From contig CALFYB010000191.1 in NCBI GenBank assembly GCA_937952995.1, forward strand, positions 1 through 8,143: a stretch of 8,143 bases of DNA, given 5' to 3'. The notes under the pieces are model-generated. The model saw only the letters and a program-made list of their open reading frames with translations, was not told the origin of the DNA and did not search any database. Shown here piece after piece: positions 7,316 to 8,143 of this stretch (positions within the stretch are counted from its first letter, which is position 1; the number at the start of each line of letters is the position of its first letter). Source of the DNA: an uncultured Caulobacteraceae bacterium (GTDB lineage: Bacteria; Pseudomonadota; Alphaproteobacteria; Caulobacterales; Caulobacteraceae). The translations under genes were made by a program, and so were the position numbers.

Positions 7316-7933
7316 ATGCGGCGACCAGGCGGGGTCCTTGCGGCCCTGCTGATCCTTCTTTGTCCGTGGGGCAGCGTCGCAAGCGCTGACCCCGGGCTTG
7401 GACGGGTCGAAATCGGAGCTCAGGCCCCGGACCGGGCCCTGCCGGGTGCCGATGGGCGAACCCACCGCCTGTCCGACTATCGCGGCAAGACCGTGATCTT
7501 GGAATGGACCAGTCCGGTCTGTCCCTATACCGCCAACAAGTACCGCCGTGGCCTGATGCAGGGGCTGCAACGCCGTGCAGCGCGCCAAGGCGCTGTGTGG
7601 CTGTCCATCAACACCTCCGCTCCGGGAAAGCCCGGTTTTTTGACACCGGCCCAGTCTAGGGCGCGGATCAAGGCCACGGGCGCGGTGGTCACAGGCTTTC
7701 TATTTGACCAAGGCGGGGCCTTTGCGCGGCCCTATGGTATCCGCACCACGCCCAGCATGGTCATGATCGATGGTCAGGGGCGGGTGATCTATCAGGGGGC
7801 TCTCGATGAGGTGCCGGAGCAGACCAAGCCAGACGGCAAGGACCATATCAGCGCGGCCCTAGACGATCTAAAGGCCGGACGCGCGATTCGAACGCCGGAA
7901 ACGCGGGCCTATGGCTGCGCGGTGGAATATTGA
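7316..7933 (+). CDS. Exported thioredoxin-like (redoxin) protein, companion of the monooxygenase
   Basis: A 205-residue protein with a clear Sec signal peptide (RRPGG, then a hydrophobic core, cleavage probable after ASA at residue 24). The mature part is an AhpC/TSA-like thioredoxin fold: IGAQAPDRALPGADGR, then VILEWTSPVCPYT with the reactive cysteine C69, the cis-proline segment GIRTTPSMVMID, and VIYQGALDE. The usual second cysteine of a CxxC site is replaced by threonine (C-P-Y-T72). A second conserved cysteine, C201, sits in the C-terminal YGCAVEY, an ending I recall from redoxins with WTNxxCPF-type sites. The same layout appears in the N-terminal domain of the upstream protein (C80 and C208, with VIYRGPIDD), so the two are probably related by duplication or domain fusion. 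Its likely role is thiol redox chemistry in the periplasm in support of the upstream enzyme, such as copper loading, cysteine reduction or peroxide removal; which of these is not shown. Confidence 0.85.
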   Translation: MRRPGGVLAALLILLCPWGSVASADPGLGRVEIGAQAPDRALPGADGRTHRLSDYRGKTVILEWTSPVCPYTANKYRRGLMQGLQRRAARQGAVWLSINTSAPGKPGFLTPAQSRARIKATGAVVTGFLFDQGGAFARPYGIRTTPSMVMIDGQGRVIYQGALDEVPEQTKPDGKDHISAALDDLKAGRAIRTPETRAYGCAVEY

Positions 7934-7972
7934 TCTGTCGGCGCTGTCAGTCGATCGGTCCAATACCCGCCG

Positions 7973-8143
7973 TTAGACGGCATCCGGCAAAAGCTGTTTC
8001 AGACGGGCCATTGTACGCTTGGCCATTCCGAGCATGTAGACGCGGATGTCGCGGGAGAAATCAGCGTCACCGCGCTGAACCGGAAAGATGTATCCCCCAT
8101 CGACCTTTTCAAACAGCCCGCGGGAAGCCAGATCGACCAGACG
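7973..8143 (-). CDS. C-terminal fragment of an unidentified protein, possibly winged-helix
   Basis: An open frame enters from the right edge and gives 56 residues before TAA at 7975-7973. The segment DLASRGLFEKVDGGYIFP resembles the recognition-helix end and wing of a winged-helix DNA-binding protein (a short helix, then a turn with paired glycines). It is followed by a helical tail, YMLGMAKRTMARLKQLLPDAV. Codon use looks like that of the neighbouring genes. It converges with the redoxin gene, with 39 bases between the two stop codons. The family cannot be named from this fragment, and the DNA-binding idea is a guess. Confidence 0.45.
   Translation of the reverse strand, partial: RLVDLASRGLFEKVDGGYIFPVQRGDADFSRDIRVYMLGMAKRTMARLKQLLPDAV

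Noticed and set aside
7969..7981. Hairpin GCCGT-TAG-ACGGC between the convergent genes as a terminator
   Set aside because: The stem is only five pairs, it overlaps the stop codon of the right-hand gene, and no T-tract follows on either strand.

Overview
This is a GC-rich, gene-dense bacterial segment. The codon use, the YbaL-type antiporter, the Spinster-like MFS carrier and the Fds-type formate dehydrogenase fit an alphaproteobacterium. A Caulobacterales-like lineage is my guess, but no rRNA or marker gene is present to confirm it. All gaps between genes are under 200 bases, and I see no insertion sequence, CRISPR array, tRNA or rRNA.

Left part (1-3197, all on the minus strand). The start of a formate dehydrogenase operon runs off the left edge: fdsG (2Fe-2S subunit) overlaps fdsB (FMN/NADH subunit, cut by the window edge) by 4 bases. 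The catalytic fdsA should lie beyond the edge. Upstream of fdsG, in the same direction, is a complete ybaL-type CPA2 cation:proton antiporter with a C-terminal RCK/TrkA-N domain. It begins with a TTG codon.

Middle (3333-5036, minus strand). A Spinster-like MFS transporter is followed after about 36 bases by a small four-helix DUF3147-type membrane protein, probably on the same transcript. A 184-base intergenic region separates the MFS gene from the divergent plus-strand pair and holds several short repeats.

Right part (5221-7933, plus strand). This is the most interesting part. A 697-residue exported protein joins, in order, a thioredoxin-like redoxin domain (C80-x-x-C83), a c-type cytochrome domain (heme motif C237 to H241, RMPPW near residue 273), a PHM/DBM-type type II copper monooxygenase domain with all six expected copper ligands (H379, H380, H436, H502, H504, M584), and a C-terminal EF-hand. 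One base after its stop codon begins a 205-residue exported thioredoxin-like protein related to the first domain of the large protein. The pair looks like a self-contained periplasmic copper oxygenase module with its own built-in redox domains and a companion redoxin. The divergent MFS carrier may move its substrate or product. The substrate is unknown.

The right edge holds the C-terminal 56 codons of a minus-strand gene that may be a winged-helix protein; it converges with the redoxin gene.
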